Assembly (NCBI RefSeq): GCF_009720865.1
Contig: NZ_WNLA01000027.1
Coordinates: forward strand, 1 to 64,000
Reading direction: 5' to 3'
Length of the DNA: 64,000 bases
Source of the DNA: Pseudoduganella ginsengisoli
GTDB taxonomy: Bacteria > Pseudomonadota > Gammaproteobacteria > Burkholderiales > Burkholderiaceae_D
In this document: positions 1 to 9,247 of the stretch, in pieces
Layout of the letters: every line of letters starts with the position of its first letter
Position numbering within the stretch: the stretch's first letter is position 1
The notes under the pieces: model-generated
The model's input: the letters and a program-made list of their open reading frames with translations, nothing else
The model's database searches: none
What the model was told of the DNA's origin: nothing
Position numbers and translations under genes: made by a program

Positions 1-1375
1 GGCCGTGCCGCGGCCTGCTGGCGCAGCCGATGGCGCGCGGCAAGCGGCCAATGCAGGCGTCTGGGGCGGCAGCATTGCCGCGGCAGCCCATGGCGCGATG
101 GCATTGCCTGTTGGCGCGCCATCCGCGACAGCCGCGCCGATGGCAGCCCCCCGTCCATTTGACGATGACCGCAATCTGCCGCCGCCACCGGAACGGCTGG
201 TGCTGGTCATCGAAGACGAACCTGCCTTTGCCCGCATCTTGTATGACCTCGCGCATCAGATGGACTACCGCTGCCTGGTGGCCTTTGCCGCCGATGAAGG
301 CGTGCAGCTGGCTGCGCAATACAAGCCGGATGCGATCTTGCTCGATATCCGCCTGCCCGACCGTTCCGGCCTGTCCGTGCTGCAGCAATTGAAAGACAGC
401 CCGGACACGCGCCACATTCCCGTGCACGTGGTGTCCGCTGCCGACAATGAAGAAGCCGCGCTGCACATGGGCGCCATCGGCTATGCATTGAAACCCACGA
501 CGCGCGAACAGCTGGAAGCCGTGTTCCGCAAACTGGAAAGCAAGTTCACGCAAAAGATCAAGCGCCTGCTGCTGGTGGAAGACGATGCGCGCCAGCGCGA
601 CAGCATGGTGCAACTGATTGCCGATGACGACATCGCCATCACGGCCGTGGAATCCGGCGAAGAAGCGCTGGCGCTGCTGCGCACGACCATCTTTGACTGC
701 ATGATCATTGACTTGAAATTGCCGGACATGCAGGGCAATGAACTGTTGCAGCGCATGTCGCGCGAAGAAATCGCCTCGTTCCCACCCGTCATTGTGTACA
801 CGGGCCGCGTGCTGACGCGGGCCGAAGAAGCGGACCTGCACCAGTATTCGCGCTCCATCATCATCAAGGGCGCCCGCTCGCCGGAGCGCTTGCTCGATGA
901 AGTCACGCTGTTCCTGCACAAGGTGGAATCGGAATTGTCGAGCGAGCGGCAATCGATGCTGAAAACCGTGCGCAGCCGCGACCGCGTATTCGAAGGGCGC
1001 CGCATCTTGCTGGTCGATGACGACGTGCGCAATATCTTTGCGCTGTCCAGCGCGCTGGAACAAAAAGGTGCAATGGTAGAAATCAGCCGCAACGGCGTGG
1101 AAGCGATTGAAAAACTCAACACGGCGCCGGATATCGACCTGGTGCTGATGGATGTCATGATGCCCGTGATGGATGGGCTGGAGGCGACACGCCGCATCCG
1201 CCAGGATGACCGCTATGCGCGCCTGCCCATCATCGCCATTACCGCCAAGGCCATGAAGGACGACCAGGAACAATGCCTGGCGGCGGGCGCCAATGATTAC
1301 CTGGCCAAGCCCATCGACTTGTCGCGCCTGTATTCGCTGTTGCGCGTGTGGATGCCAGGCGCCGAGCGCCTGTAA
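1..1375 (+). CDS. Hybrid signalling protein, C-terminal part with three receiver domains (5' end outside window)
   Basis: The reading frame is open to the left edge, so this is probably the tail of a larger hybrid histidine kinase. Counting from the first in-window methionine (position 5), an Ala/Pro-rich linker (about 1-60) leads into three receiver domains: about 64-180 (acidic pair E70/D71, phospho-acceptor D114 in LLDIRLPD, lysine in LKPT), 187-305 (D236 in IIDLKLPD) and 332-450 (D383 in LMDVMMPVMDG, AKPID at the end). The last receiver is the most canonical; the second has a less standard end (IIKGARSP). No kinase core lies in the visible part. The stop is 8 bases before cheR, so the gene is probably co-transcribed with cheR and cheB. 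Multi-receiver hybrid kinases next to stand-alone CheR/CheB genes are known in this bacterial group; that the missing part is HAMP plus kinase is inference. Confidence 0.85.
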   Translation, partial: AVPRPAGAADGARQAANAGVWGGSIAAAAHGAMALPVGAPSATAAPMAAPRPFDDDRNLPPPPERLVLVIEDEPAFARILYDLAHQMDYRCLVAFAADEGVQLAAQYKPDAILLDIRLPDRSGLSVLQQLKDSPDTRHIPVHVVSAADNEEAALHMGAIGYALKPTTREQLEAVFRKLESKFTQKIKRLLLVEDDARQRDSMVQLIADDDIAITAVESGEEALALLRTTIFDCMIIDLKLPDMQGNELLQRMSREEIASFPPVIVYTGRVLTRAEEADLHQYSRSIIIKGARSPERLLDEVTLFLHKVESELSSERQSMLKTVRSRDRVFEGRRILLVDDDVRNIFALSSALEQKGAMVEISRNGVEAIEKLNTAPDIDLVLMDVMMPVMDGLEATRRIRQDDRYARLPIIAITAKAMKDDQEQCLAAGANDYLAKPIDLSRLYSLLRVWMPGAERL

Positions 1376-1383
1376 GGAATGCC

Positions 1384-2226
1384 ATGCCGCGCAGCCATGT
1401 CCCGCTTCCGCCATCGGGCGCCGACCTTGAATTGGCGATGCTGATGGAAGAGATCTACCAGCAATACAGCTACGACTTCCGCGACTACACGGGCGCGTCG
1501 CAAAAGCGCCGCGTACAGCATGCGATGCGCGATATGGGCTGCGCCACGATCACTGCGCTGCGCGCAAAGGTGCAGCATGAGCCGGCCGCGTTTTCCCGCT
1601 TGCTGCAATTCTTGACGATCCCCGTGACGGAAATGTTCCGCGACCCGCTGTACTACGCGGCGCTGCGCGAACACGTGCTGCCCGTGCTGTCGACGTATCC
1701 ATCGCTGAAAGTGTGGGTGGCGGGCTGCTCGACCGGCGAAGAAGTGTTTTCGCTGGCGATCCTGTTGAAAGAAGAAGGGCTGCTGGAACGTACGATCATC
1801 TATGCCACCGACATCAATCCCGCGTCGCTCGATAAAGCCCGCAAAGGCGTGTTTCCCCTCGACGCCATGCGCGGGTACACGGCCAATTACCAGGCGGCAG
1901 GCGGCAAGCGGGCGTTTTCCGACTATTACACGGCGGCCTATAACGCTGCGCGGATCGACCGCTCGCTGTGCGACAACGTGACCTTCGCCGACCACAGCCT
2001 GGCCACCGACAGCGTGTTTGCAGAAACGCATTTGATCAGTTGCCGCAATGTGCTGATCTACTTTAAGAAGGCGCTGCAAGAGCGGGCATTCGGCCTGTTC
2101 CGCGAATCGCTGTGCCACCGGGGCTTTCTCGGGCTGGGCAGCAAGGAAACGCTGGATTTTTCCATCTTGCGGCCCCGTTTTGAAGATGTGGCGCGGCGCG
2201 AGCGCATCTACAGGAAGCTGTCTTGA
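1384..2226 (+). CDS. cheR: Protein-glutamate O-methyltransferase, CheR family
   Basis: A 280-residue CheR-type methyltransferase that would transfer methyl groups from S-adenosylmethionine to glutamates of chemoreceptors. The N-terminal helical domain is followed by the SAM-binding fold with VWVAGCSTGEEVFSLA, YATDIN and the late motif HLISCRNVLIYF, all typical of CheR. The ATG at 1384 was chosen over a longer frame starting at 1348 because an AAGGAA ribosome site sits just upstream and the longer start overlaps the preceding gene. The stop overlaps the TTG start of cheB, indicating translational coupling. It may act on the chemoreceptor encoded convergently at 2913-4604 or within a signalling unit with the hybrid protein. 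Confidence 0.9.
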   Translation: MPRSHVPLPPSGADLELAMLMEEIYQQYSYDFRDYTGASQKRRVQHAMRDMGCATITALRAKVQHEPAAFSRLLQFLTIPVTEMFRDPLYYAALREHVLPVLSTYPSLKVWVAGCSTGEEVFSLAILLKEEGLLERTIIYATDINPASLDKARKGVFPLDAMRGYTANYQAAGGKRAFSDYYTAAYNAARIDRSLCDNVTFADHSLATDSVFAETHLISCRNVLIYFKKALQERAFGLFRESLCHRGFLGLGSKETLDFSILRPRFEDVARRERIYRKLS

Positions 2227-2834
2227 ATACCGCGCCGCCGGATCGGGGGCTGGCGGATGTGCTGCAGGGGCGGCAATTCGAGGCGGCCGTGATTGGCGCT
2301 TCCGCCGGCGCCGTGTCGGCCCTGCTGGAAATCTTGCCCGGGCTGCCGCCGGACGTGCCGGTGCCGGTCGTGGTGGTCGTGCACATGCTGCGGGGGCGCT
2401 CCAGCCAGCTGGCGGACCTGTTTGCGTCGCGGCTGGACGTGCGGGTCGTTGAAGCGGAAGACAAGCAGGACGTGGCGCCGGGCGCCGTGTATTTCGCGCC
2501 CGCTGATTATCATCTATCGGTTGAAAATGACGCCACATTCTCGCTCAGTAATGAGCCGCTGCATATCTTTTCGCGGCCGGCCATCGACTTTGCCATGCAA
2601 TCGGCGGCCGATGCGTATGGGCCAGCACTGGTGGGGATTTTACTGACGGGGGCCAGCCATGACGGGGCGGAAGGGCTGGCGGCGATTGGGGCTGCCGGCG
2701 GATTGACGGTGGTGCAGGATCCGCAGCAGGCGCAGTCGCCGGTGATGCCGGGGGCTGCGCTTAAGCTGCGGCAACCGGATTTGATTTTGCCGCTGAAAGA
2801 TATCCGGGCATTGCTGGCGATGCTGAAATCCTGA
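2223..2834 (+). CDS. cheB: CheB-type methylesterase catalytic domain, without receiver
   Basis: A 203-residue protein matching only the catalytic half of CheB: GASAGAV carries the nucleophilic serine, VVVVHM the histidine, and LLTGASHDGAEG the catalytic aspartate region. The N-terminal receiver domain of canonical CheB (about 350 residues in total) is absent, so activity cannot be controlled by phosphorylation within the same chain; the separate receivers upstream could supply control (inference). TTG at 2223 is used because it overlaps the cheR stop (TTGA) and leaves the whole domain intact. The expected role is removal of methyl groups or deamidation of receptor glutamines. Confidence 0.85.
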   Translation: MNTAPPDRGLADVLQGRQFEAAVIGASAGAVSALLEILPGLPPDVPVPVVVVVHMLRGRSSQLADLFASRLDVRVVEAEDKQDVAPGAVYFAPADYHLSVENDATFSLSNEPLHIFSRPAIDFAMQSAADAYGPALVGILLTGASHDGAEGLAAIGAAGGLTVVQDPQQAQSPVMPGAALKLRQPDLILPLKDIRALLAMLKS

Positions 2835-2862
2835 GGGGATGACACCGGCCATGGCTCCCGTG

Positions 2863-2899
2863 GGGCGGATTTGGCTCGGCGTCCCCGTAAAATCCGCCC
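2863..2899. terminator. Inverted repeat between convergent cheB and chemoreceptor genes
   Basis: GGGCGGATTT at 2863-2872 is matched by AAATCCGCCC at 2890-2899, a perfect 10-bp stem with a 17-base loop, in the 78-base gap between the two convergent stops. No clear U-tract follows on either side, so a bidirectional terminator is plausible but not certain. Confidence 0.45.
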
Positions 2900-2912
2900 T
2901 ATGGAGCGGGCT

Positions 2913-4604
2913 TTAGAACTCTTCCCATTCATCCTGCTTCGGCTGCGCAGCGTTTTTCGCCGCAGCTTTTTTGGCTGCCGGACGAGCAGCCTGCCGCGCC
3001 GGCGCAGCCTTCGGCGCCAGCGCCACCGCCCGCGACACGGCTGCCACCGGCGCCGCATGGGCGCCCGTCGAGAAGAACCCCACCACGCGCGCCAGCTTGT
3101 CCGCCTGTTCCTGCATGCTTTGCGAGGCGGCTGCCGCTTCTTCCACCAGCGCGGCATTTTGCTGCGTGGTCTGGTCCATCTGAGCAATGGCCTGATTGAT
3201 TTGCTCGATCCCCAGCGTCTGTTCCTGGCTGGCCGACGTGATCTCGCCCATGATGTCCGCCACGCGCTGGATGCTGTCGACGATGTCGCCCATGGTCTGG
3301 CCCGCGTCGTTGACGAGGCGCGAGCCTGCATCCACGTTGGCCACCGACGCATCGATCAATTCCTTGATTTCCTTGGCCGCTGCTGCCGAGCGCTGCGCCA
3401 GCGAGCGCACTTCCGACGCCACCACGGCAAAGCCACGGCCCTGCTCACCCGCGCGGGCCGCTTCTACCGCTGCATTCAGCGCCAGGATATTGGTCTGGAA
3501 TGCGATGCCATCGATGACGCCGATAATGTCGGCAATCTTGCCGGACGACGTGTTGATCGCGCCCATGGTGTCAACCACTTGCGCCACAATGGCGCCGCCG
3601 CGCGACGCCACTTCCGACGCTGAATGCGCCAGCGTATTGGCCTGGCGCGCATTGTCCGCGTTTTGCCGTACGGTCGACGTCAACTGTTCCATCGACGATA
3701 CGGTTTCTTCCAGCGAACTGGCTTGCTGTTCCGTACGCGACGACAAATCCATATTGCCTGCCGCGATTTCATGCGATGCCGTGGTGATGGCTTCCGTGCC
3801 GCCGCGCACCTGGCCCACCACATCGAGCAGCGCATCATTCATTTTCTTCAATGCCTGCAGCAGGCGGCCGGTTTCATCGTTGCCGCCCGTATCAATGCGC
3901 GACGTCAAGTCGCCTGCCGCTACGGTTTCCGCGACAGCCACGGCGCGGTTCAGCGGTCCGGTAATGGAGCGGGTAATGAACCACGCGACGCTGATTCCCA
4001 TGGCCATGGCGATCGTACCCAGCGTCAACTGCAGGATGCGGGCATTGCTGTAGACTTCTTTCACGTCTTCGCCCGCTTCATCCATCATTTTGGTTTCATA
4101 CGTGAACACGTCGTTCAGCGCGGCCAGCGCCTTCGCTTGTACCGGTCCCGTTTCTTTGAGCAGGTAGTCAACGGCTGCTTCGGTGGCGCCTTCCTTGCGC
4201 ATCTGGATCAGCTTGTTGTTTTTCTCGGCCCCGGTTTTCAGCGCTTCATCAACGGCAGCCAGCAAGGTTTTTTCCTTGTCTTCCGTCATCATGGACGCCA
4301 GCTTGTCGCGCGATTCCCTGTAGTGCTTGCGCGCTTCGTCAACTTTGGCCAGTTCCGCATTCATCTGGTCGGGATTGGAAACCACGGTCAGTGTTGTCAG
4401 CGCCAGCGTGATGGTGCGAACGTCGCCCACCATGGTCCGTACGGCTGCCATCTTGACGTTTTTGTCGTTCAGGATGTCCTGTGTGCGGCTGCCGATGCGC
4501 GACATCGATGCCAGCCCCAGCAGCATCATGGCTGTCAGCAACGTCAACACCACGCCAAATCCGACTCCCAGGCGTACCCCAATCTTCAAATTCGCAAGCG
4601 ACAT
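2913..4604 (-). CDS. Methyl-accepting chemotaxis protein with C-terminal tether pentapeptide
   Basis: A 563-residue chemoreceptor. It begins with MSLANLKIGVRLGVGF and a first membrane helix (about 10-33), followed by a roughly 150-residue periplasmic four-helix-bundle-type sensor domain, a second membrane helix (QLTLGTIAMAMGISVAWFI), a HAMP domain and the signalling coiled coil with the conserved hairpin GIAFQTNILALNAAVEAARA. An Ala/Lys/Pro-rich linker leads to the C-terminal sequence EWEEF, which fits the xWxxF pentapeptide that tethers CheR and CheB. The ATG at 4604 has a GGGGGAG ribosome site directly upstream; a longer frame to 4742 lacks one. It is convergent with cheR/cheB. The ligand cannot be read from the sequence. 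Confidence 0.93.
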   Translation of the reverse strand: MSLANLKIGVRLGVGFGVVLTLLTAMMLLGLASMSRIGSRTQDILNDKNVKMAAVRTMVGDVRTITLALTTLTVVSNPDQMNAELAKVDEARKHYRESRDKLASMMTEDKEKTLLAAVDEALKTGAEKNNKLIQMRKEGATEAAVDYLLKETGPVQAKALAALNDVFTYETKMMDEAGEDVKEVYSNARILQLTLGTIAMAMGISVAWFITRSITGPLNRAVAVAETVAAGDLTSRIDTGGNDETGRLLQALKKMNDALLDVVGQVRGGTEAITTASHEIAAGNMDLSSRTEQQASSLEETVSSMEQLTSTVRQNADNARQANTLAHSASEVASRGGAIVAQVVDTMGAINTSSGKIADIIGVIDGIAFQTNILALNAAVEAARAGEQGRGFAVVASEVRSLAQRSAAAAKEIKELIDASVANVDAGSRLVNDAGQTMGDIVDSIQRVADIMGEITSASQEQTLGIEQINQAIAQMDQTTQQNAALVEEAAAASQSMQEQADKLARVVGFFSTGAHAAPVAAVSRAVALAPKAAPARQAARPAAKKAAAKNAAQPKQDEWEEF

Positions 4605-4765
4605 GACTCCCCCGTATAGTGATTTCCAGAAGAATGTCACATCCTGCTCCGGGTGTCTGCCTGCCGCTATAGTGCCGATGCGCTGATTGTCGCCATGCAA
4701 CAACGGTAACGGACGATTATGCGTGCCGGCAGTAAAATTCATGCACGAGACCCGGGAAATACGCT

Positions 4766-5236
4766 ATGCCACGCTCAATGGATGACCGGCGTGAAAAACG
4801 CGAATGGCTATTGCGCCGCAATTGTTCACTGTCGCCACGGCAAACGCTGGTGGCGTATCTGGCGCTGTGTGCGCTGTCGCTCACCGTGGCGTTGGCATTT
4901 TTGCTGCAAGGCGTGTGGCAAGTGCTGATTTTTACGATGGTTGAACTGGCAGCCGTGACGACGGCTTTCATCCTGTATGCGCGCCACGCCGCCGACTATG
5001 AACACATCGTGCTGACGGCAGGCAGCCTGCTGGTGGAGCGCGTATCGGCGGGGCGCACGTCGCAGACGGTGCTGGAGCCATACTTTACGCGTGTCGCCAA
5101 GCCTGATTCGCCCCGCAGCCTGGTGCAGCTGGAGGCGAAGGGCACGACCCTGCAAGTGGGAAGTTTTGCGCCGGCCGCCCAGCGGCGCCGGCTGGCGGAT
5201 GAGTTACAGCAAGCGCTGCGCGATCAGAAGCGGTAG
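4766..5236 (+). CDS. DUF2244 family membrane protein
   Basis: A 156-residue protein with two closely spaced membrane helices (about 25-45 and 50-68) and a small cytoplasmic C-terminal domain (LTAGSLLVERVSAGRT...VQLEAKGTTLQVGSFAP), the layout of the DUF2244 family, which in proteobacteria is often found near cytochrome oxidase genes but has no assigned activity. The ATG at 4766 has GGGA 8 bases upstream; a second ATG at 4778 is possible. Its 3' end overlaps the end of the convergent ompW gene by 13 bases. Confidence 0.75.
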   Translation: MPRSMDDRREKREWLLRRNCSLSPRQTLVAYLALCALSLTVALAFLLQGVWQVLIFTMVELAAVTTAFILYARHAADYEHIVLTAGSLLVERVSAGRTSQTVLEPYFTRVAKPDSPRSLVQLEAKGTTLQVGSFAPAAQRRRLADELQQALRDQKR

Positions 5237-5841
5237 CCGACACCAATACCCAGCAAGACTGGATCGACTTTCGCGCGGCTGGCTTTGGCGCCGCCGATCA
5301 GCACGTCGCTGCGGATCTGCACTTTTTTCACATCCAGGTTCAGCGACCATTGCTTGTCGATCTTCACGTCGGCGCCTGCCTGCAGGGCCAGGCCGATACT
5401 GTCATGTTCGAGGCTGGCGCCGCCGTTCAGCAAGCGGTTTTTCGAGAACGTGGTCCAGTTCACACCGGCGCCCACATAGGGGCTGAAAGTCTGGCCGGGG
5501 GCAAAGTGGTATTGCGCCAGCAAGGTGGGCGGCAAGTGGCGGAACGTGCCGATCCCTTTGCCATCCAGATACACGGTGTGCTTTTGCGGGTAAGTCAGCA
5601 CCAGTTCCGCCGCCACGTTCGGCGTCACGAAATACGAAATATCCACTTCCGGAATGGTCTTGCTGCTGACGGAAATACGGTCAGCCGCACCGGCGCCGCC
5701 CACCGGATCGGATTTGTCGGCGGGATCGATATGCACGGCGCGTGCGCGTACCAGCCAGGAACCGGTATCGGCTGCCTGCGCAGCGGAGGCGCCCACGGTC
5801 AAAGCGGCGGCGATAATGGCACTGCAAATACGGGTTTTCAT
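5224..5841 (-). CDS. ompW: OmpW family outer membrane beta-barrel protein
   Basis: A 205-residue protein with a signal peptide ending at about AAQA-A (residues 20-24), then a small eight-strand barrel. Family hallmarks are GSWLVRARAVHIDP near the mature N-terminus, PEVDISYFVTPNVAAELVLTYP, a proline-containing LPPTLLAQYHF segment, SPYVGAGVNWTTF, and a terminal strand ending in GYRF, with the aromatic C-terminus required for BAM recognition. OmpW proteins form a narrow hydrophobic channel and are commonly induced under low oxygen. An FNR-type site 64-77 bases upstream supports the same control here. Confidence 0.93.
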   Translation of the reverse strand: MKTRICSAIIAAALTVGASAAQAADTGSWLVRARAVHIDPADKSDPVGGAGAADRISVSSKTIPEVDISYFVTPNVAAELVLTYPQKHTVYLDGKGIGTFRHLPPTLLAQYHFAPGQTFSPYVGAGVNWTTFSKNRLLNGGASLEHDSIGLALQAGADVKIDKQWSLNLDVKKVQIRSDVLIGGAKASRAKVDPVLLGIGVGYRF

Positions 5842-5876
5842 ACACTTCTTCTTTCTTCGCTGTTGAGTTCGAACAA

Positions 5877-5918
5877 AGTGTATGAATCCCTAACGCTAAA
5901 AACTTTGACACATATCAA
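5877..5918 (-). promoter_or_regulatory. FNR/ANR-type box and promoter of ompW
   Basis: TTGAC-ACAT-ATCAA at 5905-5918 matches the FNR/ANR consensus TTGAT-N4-ATCAA at nine of ten defined positions. On the minus strand a TACACT -10-like hexamer lies at 5882-5877, giving an expected start near 5870. The box centre (5911.5) would then be about -41.5, the spacing of class II FNR activation. The ompW ATG is at 5841. The start site is inferred from spacing, not measured. Confidence 0.75.
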
Positions 5919-5941
5919 AAATTCCCAAAAGCGCTGTATCG

Positions 5942-8900
5942 TCAATGCGTATGCCGGCTGCCGCGGATGAAGCGGAAATCGTGCACGCGTTTGACTGGGC
6001 GAAAGTTGACCGCTGCTGTATTGGGAGCAATACGCTGCGATACTTTTTGCCACGTCAATGGCGACTGCATTATGTGGAGTTCCGGCACGGGGGCCCGGTG
6101 CGGCCGCGGCGGCTGCGGCGGCGAAGTGGGCGGCTGTGGTGGCGGTGTGACGGGGCCATGTGGATGCGGCCGGTGTCCGCAATATTTTTGCTGCAATGCT
6201 TGCGCTGCCGTGACCAGGTCAGGATACATGGCCACTTGCGCGAACACCGTGTGCGCAATGTCATATCCCAGTTGCCGGTAACTCTCGAACTGGTCTTCGC
6301 CATAAAACTGGTCGCCTGTGGATTCATGCGGAAAGCGCGGATGATGGGCTTTGTATTGCAGCACTGCCGCATCTTCGCGTCCTGTCATCGCGGCTTTCAG
6401 GTAAATCAGTACGCCCCGTTCGCCGTCGCCGTAATCGATGGCGCCGATGGCAAAGCGCCGCCGCGCCCACGGCGTCTCACTGCCCGCCGCCGTGACGGGC
6501 ACGATTTCCGTAAAGTCGATGGTGATTTTCACGCCGAAATCCACCTCGCACATGCGGATCAGCGAACCCAGACCATCAAAGCGGTAGTGGCCATCGCATT
6601 CCGCATCGCTGGCAATGATGACTTTGCAGCGCCGCCGCACCAGTTCATACACGGCGAGGTTTTCAAAATGCCCGCCATCGGAAATCATCAGGTAATTCGA
6701 CCGTCCTTCCGCCGCGCCAAACAATTCCTTGACGAGATAGCGGATGGAAAACGATGGCGAAGGCCGCGTGATATGCGCCAGCTTGGGATTGGGGAACCAC
6801 CATCCGAGGCGCACGTTAAACATGGTCAGCATGAAAGCCGTGCCGGGCGACGTGTGGTACCCCATGTTCGGGCTGGCGGCAGCGCCCGACACGGAAGTCG
6901 CCTGCGCCAGTGTCGGCTGCATCGAATGGCCGCAATATTGCGTAATGGGCCGGTACCCCAGCGGCACGTAGCCGCCGCAATCCGTGCGCAGGTAATAGCC
7001 GGTGCCGGCCCGGTAAGGCGTCAGCACGTACGACGCCGCATGGCGCGAATGCAGCGACAAGTCGCTGGAACCGCCCAGGTTCAGCGCGCAGCATACGATG
7101 TGCAGTGGCCCCGCCTGCGCCCGCTGCGGCCCTGTCGTGGGCGTCAATCCTTCGCCGGCCAGGTCCGGCATCGGGATGTCGTCGTCATCGTCAAACAGCG
7201 TAAAGCGCTGCGGTGTGCGCTCACGGGGCACGAAGCGGGTGGCGCCCAGGTAGCAGCGCGACAGGCGGCCCCGGTAAAACGAATTCAGGCTGAAAACATT
7301 GATGTCGACCCGCCACGCAAAGATGCTGGCGGCGATCAGCAGCCCGGCCAGGGTCGACAGGATTACCATGTGGGACGGGAAAGTCATGTCGATCCAGTAA
7401 TAGCGTTCCATGCCGGACAACGTGCAGCACACATCGCTGGCCGTGTACACCATCACCAGGTGCAGCAGCGCCGCCACGCCGATGCACATGCCGGCAATGA
7501 AGATATACGGTCCCACCACCGCCAGCCCATTCAAGATGCGCGTGGAAAACCGTGTATCCGCTGCACTGGCCTTTTGCCCTTGCGTGCTGCCGGCATTGCC
7601 CGCCATCAGGCCGCCCAGCGTACTGGCTGCCCAGCCGCCCAGCGCGGGCAGTGAAATCCAGTCGCTGTTGAGGGCAACCAGCCCCCATAGCGGTCCGAAC
7701 ACGGCTGCCACGGACACCAGCATCCACGCAATGCCATACACGAGCAGCCACGCACCCAGCCGCGACCACCATTCGCGCACGCCTTCCGGCGAATGACGGC
7801 CCAGCATGCCGATCTGCACGACGATGGTCAGTGAAAACGCATACAGCACCATTGCCGGTCCCCAGACCAGCGCATACCATGCGCCTTGCTGCCAGTTGCG
7901 CTGGTCCGGCAATTGCGACCACTGGTGCATCAGCAGCATGATGAACGACAGCAGCGCATGCAGCACCACCATGGATGGCAGCGGCGCCAGCAGTGCCGCC
8001 ACCAGGCTGCGCTTGTCCGGTACGCGGGAAAAGTAAGACAGCGGCCACAGTGCGACAAACGTAATGGCCAGCGGGAATGGCCAATAGCGCCATCCTTCCA
8101 GGAAGAATTGGCCGTAGCTGTCGAGTTCGACCATCGATGACGCGACATGCGAACCCGTGGCCAACCCCCACATGACGGCTGCCAGGCAATACCCCGTCAA
8201 CAGCAGCGGCACAATGACCAGCGCCTGCGTCAAACCCTGGCCGTAATCTATGCGGCGCGGCACGCGGGTGGCAATCCAGCCGGGAATCATGCGCCGCCCC
8301 AGGTACAGCATGGGCTTGGCCAGCCGTACGCCGGCAGGCAGCAGGAACAGGCCGGCCAGCACGATGGGAATGGCGGTCAGCAGCGACAGCATCAGGCTGT
8401 TGCGCTTGTCTTCGAACGGGCTGTAATCCGCGTAATAGCAAATGCCGTACGCCGCGGCGATACAGGCCGCCGCGCACAATCCGCCTGCTTTCCAGTTGCG
8501 CGCCTGCAGCTGCGGCACGTCGCGCCGCGTGGTCAGGCGCCAGTGGTTGGCGGCCACGCCGGAAACCGCCAGCACAAACAGGACAACGGACGTCCAACGC
8601 CAGTTGCCCATTTCCGGCCACGCCGTGAACAGCCACAGCAGGGGACGGGGCAACAGCAGCAGCGTTGCCATGAACAGGATCACGGTAATTTGCACCAATA
8701 GCGCATTGCGCACCCATGTGGTGATCATGGACCACGAATCCGCGCTGAAAATGCCGAACTGGGGCGAAAGGTAATTCGAATAGCGCCGCAAATGCGCAAT
8801 GGATTCACGCCAGTTGGCTGCGCGCGACAGCCAGTCTGTCGCGGCCTGCGCATAACAGTCGCGGTACAGCCGGTTGCCGCCGATGGCGGCGGGCACTTGA

Positions 8901-9241
8901 TGGTTGGCCAGCGCATCGCGCCGTGCAGCCGCGCGGCGGCAATTGGCGCTCAGCCATGCGCCGATGTAGCCGCCGCCGGACACCGTCGATAAATAATCGA
9001 TGGCGCGCAGCCGGTCTTGTTCCTTCAGCGCTTCCAGCACGCCGAGGCCGAACGTGGCGCTGCGGATGCCGCCGCCGGACAGGGCAAGCCCCGTCAGCGC
9101 TGCGGCAATGCTTGCCGGCTCTTGCTGCGTTTCACCCGGCTGCTGTTGCAGCGCCCGCCGCAGCGCGATGTTGCGCAACTCTTCCTGCTGCATGGGTAAT
9201 GGCAGCGTTTGGTCGGGCAGCCACGTGTAGCGGGTTTCCAT
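5942..9241 (-). CDS. Large multi-spanning membrane protein with split patatin-like phospholipase domain
   Basis: A 1099-residue protein. The N-terminus carries a patatin/cPLA2-type nucleophile region: LSGGGIRSATFGLGVLEAL (from residue 54) as oxyanion loop and STVSGGGYIGAW with candidate serine S88. About ten hydrophobic helices follow (roughly residues 175-660). The fold is then resumed after residue 690, ending in ISDGGHFENLAVYELVRRR, whose DGG aspartate would complete a Ser-Asp dyad. The catalytic fold is thus interrupted by a membrane domain. The C-terminal 80 residues are Pro/His-rich. The expected activity is lipid acyl hydrolysis at the inner membrane; the substrate is unknown. It starts 7 bases after the DUF5675 gene, so the two are likely one operon. 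Confidence 0.8.
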   Translation of the reverse strand: METRYTWLPDQTLPLPMQQEELRNIALRRALQQQPGETQQEPASIAAALTGLALSGGGIRSATFGLGVLEALKEQDRLRAIDYLSTVSGGGYIGAWLSANCRRAAARRDALANHQVPAAIGGNRLYRDCYAQAATDWLSRAANWRESIAHLRRYSNYLSPQFGIFSADSWSMITTWVRNALLVQITVILFMATLLLLPRPLLWLFTAWPEMGNWRWTSVVLFVLAVSGVAANHWRLTTRRDVPQLQARNWKAGGLCAAACIAAAYGICYYADYSPFEDKRNSLMLSLLTAIPIVLAGLFLLPAGVRLAKPMLYLGRRMIPGWIATRVPRRIDYGQGLTQALVIVPLLLTGYCLAAVMWGLATGSHVASSMVELDSYGQFFLEGWRYWPFPLAITFVALWPLSYFSRVPDKRSLVAALLAPLPSMVVLHALLSFIMLLMHQWSQLPDQRNWQQGAWYALVWGPAMVLYAFSLTIVVQIGMLGRHSPEGVREWWSRLGAWLLVYGIAWMLVSVAAVFGPLWGLVALNSDWISLPALGGWAASTLGGLMAGNAGSTQGQKASAADTRFSTRILNGLAVVGPYIFIAGMCIGVAALLHLVMVYTASDVCCTLSGMERYYWIDMTFPSHMVILSTLAGLLIAASIFAWRVDINVFSLNSFYRGRLSRCYLGATRFVPRERTPQRFTLFDDDDDIPMPDLAGEGLTPTTGPQRAQAGPLHIVCCALNLGGSSDLSLHSRHAASYVLTPYRAGTGYYLRTDCGGYVPLGYRPITQYCGHSMQPTLAQATSVSGAAASPNMGYHTSPGTAFMLTMFNVRLGWWFPNPKLAHITRPSPSFSIRYLVKELFGAAEGRSNYLMISDGGHFENLAVYELVRRRCKVIIASDAECDGHYRFDGLGSLIRMCEVDFGVKITIDFTEIVPVTAAGSETPWARRRFAIGAIDYGDGERGVLIYLKAAMTGREDAAVLQYKAHHPRFPHESTGDQFYGEDQFESYRQLGYDIAHTVFAQVAMYPDLVTAAQALQQKYCGHRPHPHGPVTPPPQPPTSPPQPPRPHRAPVPELHIMQSPLTWQKVSQRIAPNTAAVNFRPVKRVHDFRFIRGSRHTH

Positions 9242-9247
9242 GGCCTT

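Noticed and set aside
2510..3352. A minus-strand frame of 280 codons spanning the cheB-chemoreceptor junction
   Set aside because: It covers two convincing genes in other frames and is Arg/Ser/Trp-biased.
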